A DNA stretch of 6,553 bases from Prochloron sp. SP5CPC1 (lineage in GTDB: Bacteria; Cyanobacteriota; Cyanobacteriia; Cyanobacteriales; Prochloraceae). A model generated the notes under the pieces. That model ran no database searches. It was not told where the DNA came from and saw only the letters and a program-made list of their open reading frames with translations. Below are positions 5,588 through 6,553 of this stretch, in pieces; positions within the stretch are counted from its first letter, which is position 1; each line of letters starts with the position of its first letter. The stretch lies in NCBI GenBank assembly GCA_014323965.1, contig JACONB010000099.1, positions 1-6,553 on the forward strand, read 5' to 3'. The translations under genes were made by a program, and so were the position numbers.

Positions 5588-6553
5588 ATGGTACACAATT
5601 TGCACCAATTTTATCAAATGAATTTATCTAATGTCAAATTTTTTGGTCGATCCTTAGCTATGATAGCGGCAGCAACAGTCATTTTCGGACCCCGCGCCCT
5701 AGCTAACCCGTTAAAGGCATATTGCATATCCCAGGTAGGTCAGAAGTGGGAGGAAAAAGAGCAACCTGTGGACGAACCACCTTCTGTGAGCGTCACTGTC
5801 CTTGGGGAAACATTTCATGTAACCGCTTCCAGCTCTTATCTAGATATAACCCGTCCAGAAGAAGAAACACGCCTGGCAAGGGTGGAAGCTAAACAAAATT
5901 TGTTCAGTCGCATCGAAGCCCTGGCTTTAGGGAAAGACGGCTGGCTTTGGATTGATGGCCACGAAATCGATTACATGGCTCGTCTGGATCTTTCTAGCAA
6001 ACCGCCTACTTTTGAGAAGCTTGTAAAGTTATCAAAACTTAAAGGCGAGCCCTGTCCTTTATGGGTAGATTTTTTATGTGGACTTTTACTATGGGGATGT
6101 TCACTCGCCCAGGGAACCTGGAGTCCCACTCTCAATCGCGCCTTTATCAGCGGTCATCCCGTCACTCTTTTTGGACGTTCCAATCCTGTGGGATTTGAGG
6201 TAATCGCAGGTGAGTCAAAACCCTTGCCTACGGAACTCAAGGATGCTCGTTTTCTGGCTGACTTGCCCAAGTTAAACGGCGTTTTATTTCGTGGTTCTTC
6301 TAACGAGGCGTTCTTTTACGACGGTGCCACTGTAACAACTCTTTTAGGGAGTTATCCTCCTGATATTCATCCATGGGGAGATTACCGTCTGACATGGCAT
6401 CATCAAAGCACCCTAGGTGAGCGAACTTTTCTAATCAGTATCCGTCGTTCGGAAAAACACGACGTGTTTCTTATGGAACTCAAGGCGGGACCAATACTGG
6501 TGCCCATCTCTTTTCCCGACGAACTAGCAAATAACTGGCTTGACCTTTTCGCG
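5588..6553 (+). CDS. Secreted protein of unknown function, 3' end outside the window
   Basis: An open frame of 322 codons that reaches the window edge without a stop. An in-frame TAG at 5576-5578 limits it on the left. Two ATGs are possible. The one at 5618 (Met11) gives a classic Sec signal peptide: short basic start NVKFFGRS, hydrophobic core LAMIAAATVIFG and an Ala-x-Ala site, RALA-NP (cleavage after residue 39). The ATG at 5588 adds ten residues and is used for the coordinates as the longest form; neither has a Shine-Dalgarno. The mature part is Trp-rich with four Cys (46, 156, 164, 171). I recognise no domain. Stretches such as LALGKDGWLWIDG (112-124) and GVLFRGSSNEAFFYDG (231-246) look like beta-strands around short loops, as in beta-propellers, but this is only an impression. 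A hydrophobic stretch at 158-174 contains Asp161 and is a doubtful membrane segment. It is divergent from the RTX gene, which also acts outside the cell; a shared role is possible but unproven. Confidence 0.82.
   Translation, partial: MVHNLHQFYQMNLSNVKFFGRSLAMIAAATVIFGPRALANPLKAYCISQVGQKWEEKEQPVDEPPSVSVTVLGETFHVTASSSYLDITRPEEETRLARVEAKQNLFSRIEALALGKDGWLWIDGHEIDYMARLDLSSKPPTFEKLVKLSKLKGEPCPLWVDFLCGLLLWGCSLAQGTWSPTLNRAFISGHPVTLFGRSNPVGFEVIAGESKPLPTELKDARFLADLPKLNGVLFRGSSNEAFFYDGATVTTLLGSYPPDIHPWGDYRLTWHHQSTLGERTFLISIRRSEKHDVFLMELKAGPILVPISFPDELANNWLDLFA

Overview
The window looks like chromosomal DNA from a cyanobacterium, probably a filamentous one. The pointers are a divergent DUF370 (RemA-type)/NFACT (RqcH-type) gene pair whose proteins read as cyanobacterial, one HIP1 octamer core (GCGATCGC) at 2223-2230, short GC-rich palindromes of the GGTGGGC-N3-GCCCACC kind, and a large RTX calcium-binding protein with a C-terminal tail of a type common in these organisms. 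No tool was run; species-level placement is not possible from the window.

Layout. (1) 1-247, minus: the first 82 codons of a RemA/DUF370 gene, cut by the window edge. (2) 248-376: divergent intergenic region with a TATAAT box and three T-tracts spaced at about one helical turn. (3) 377-2116, plus: a complete NFACT-family gene (RqcH-like ribosome rescue factor). (4) 2117-2453: a gene-free stretch between convergent genes holding HIP1, a GC-rich inverted repeat and two tandem 17-bp palindromes. (5) 2709-5468, minus: a 919-residue RTX protein ordered as novel N-terminal region, RTX block, VWA domain, Ig/cadherin-like domain, RTX block. (6) 2457-2708, minus: 84 further codons in the same frame as the RTX gene, beyond its TAA stop, encoding the typical end of such proteins. 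(7) 5469-5587: divergent intergenic region with a minus-strand TATAAT. (8) 5588-6553, plus: the first 322 codons of an unrecognised secreted protein, running off the window.

Functionally there are two unrelated parts. The left part is housekeeping: translation quality control (NFACT) beside a small DNA-binding regulator (RemA). The right part is surface or secretome biology: a type I-secreted style RTX/VWA protein divergent from a Sec-exported protein of unknown function.

The main finding is the single in-frame TAA at 2709-2711, which cuts the RTX protein just before its conserved C-terminal tail, although the tail frame is intact to a natural stop at 2454-2456. This looks like a very recent nonsense mutation, a sequencing error, or a readthrough case. 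I see no defence, CRISPR or mobile-element system and no clearly new multi-gene system.
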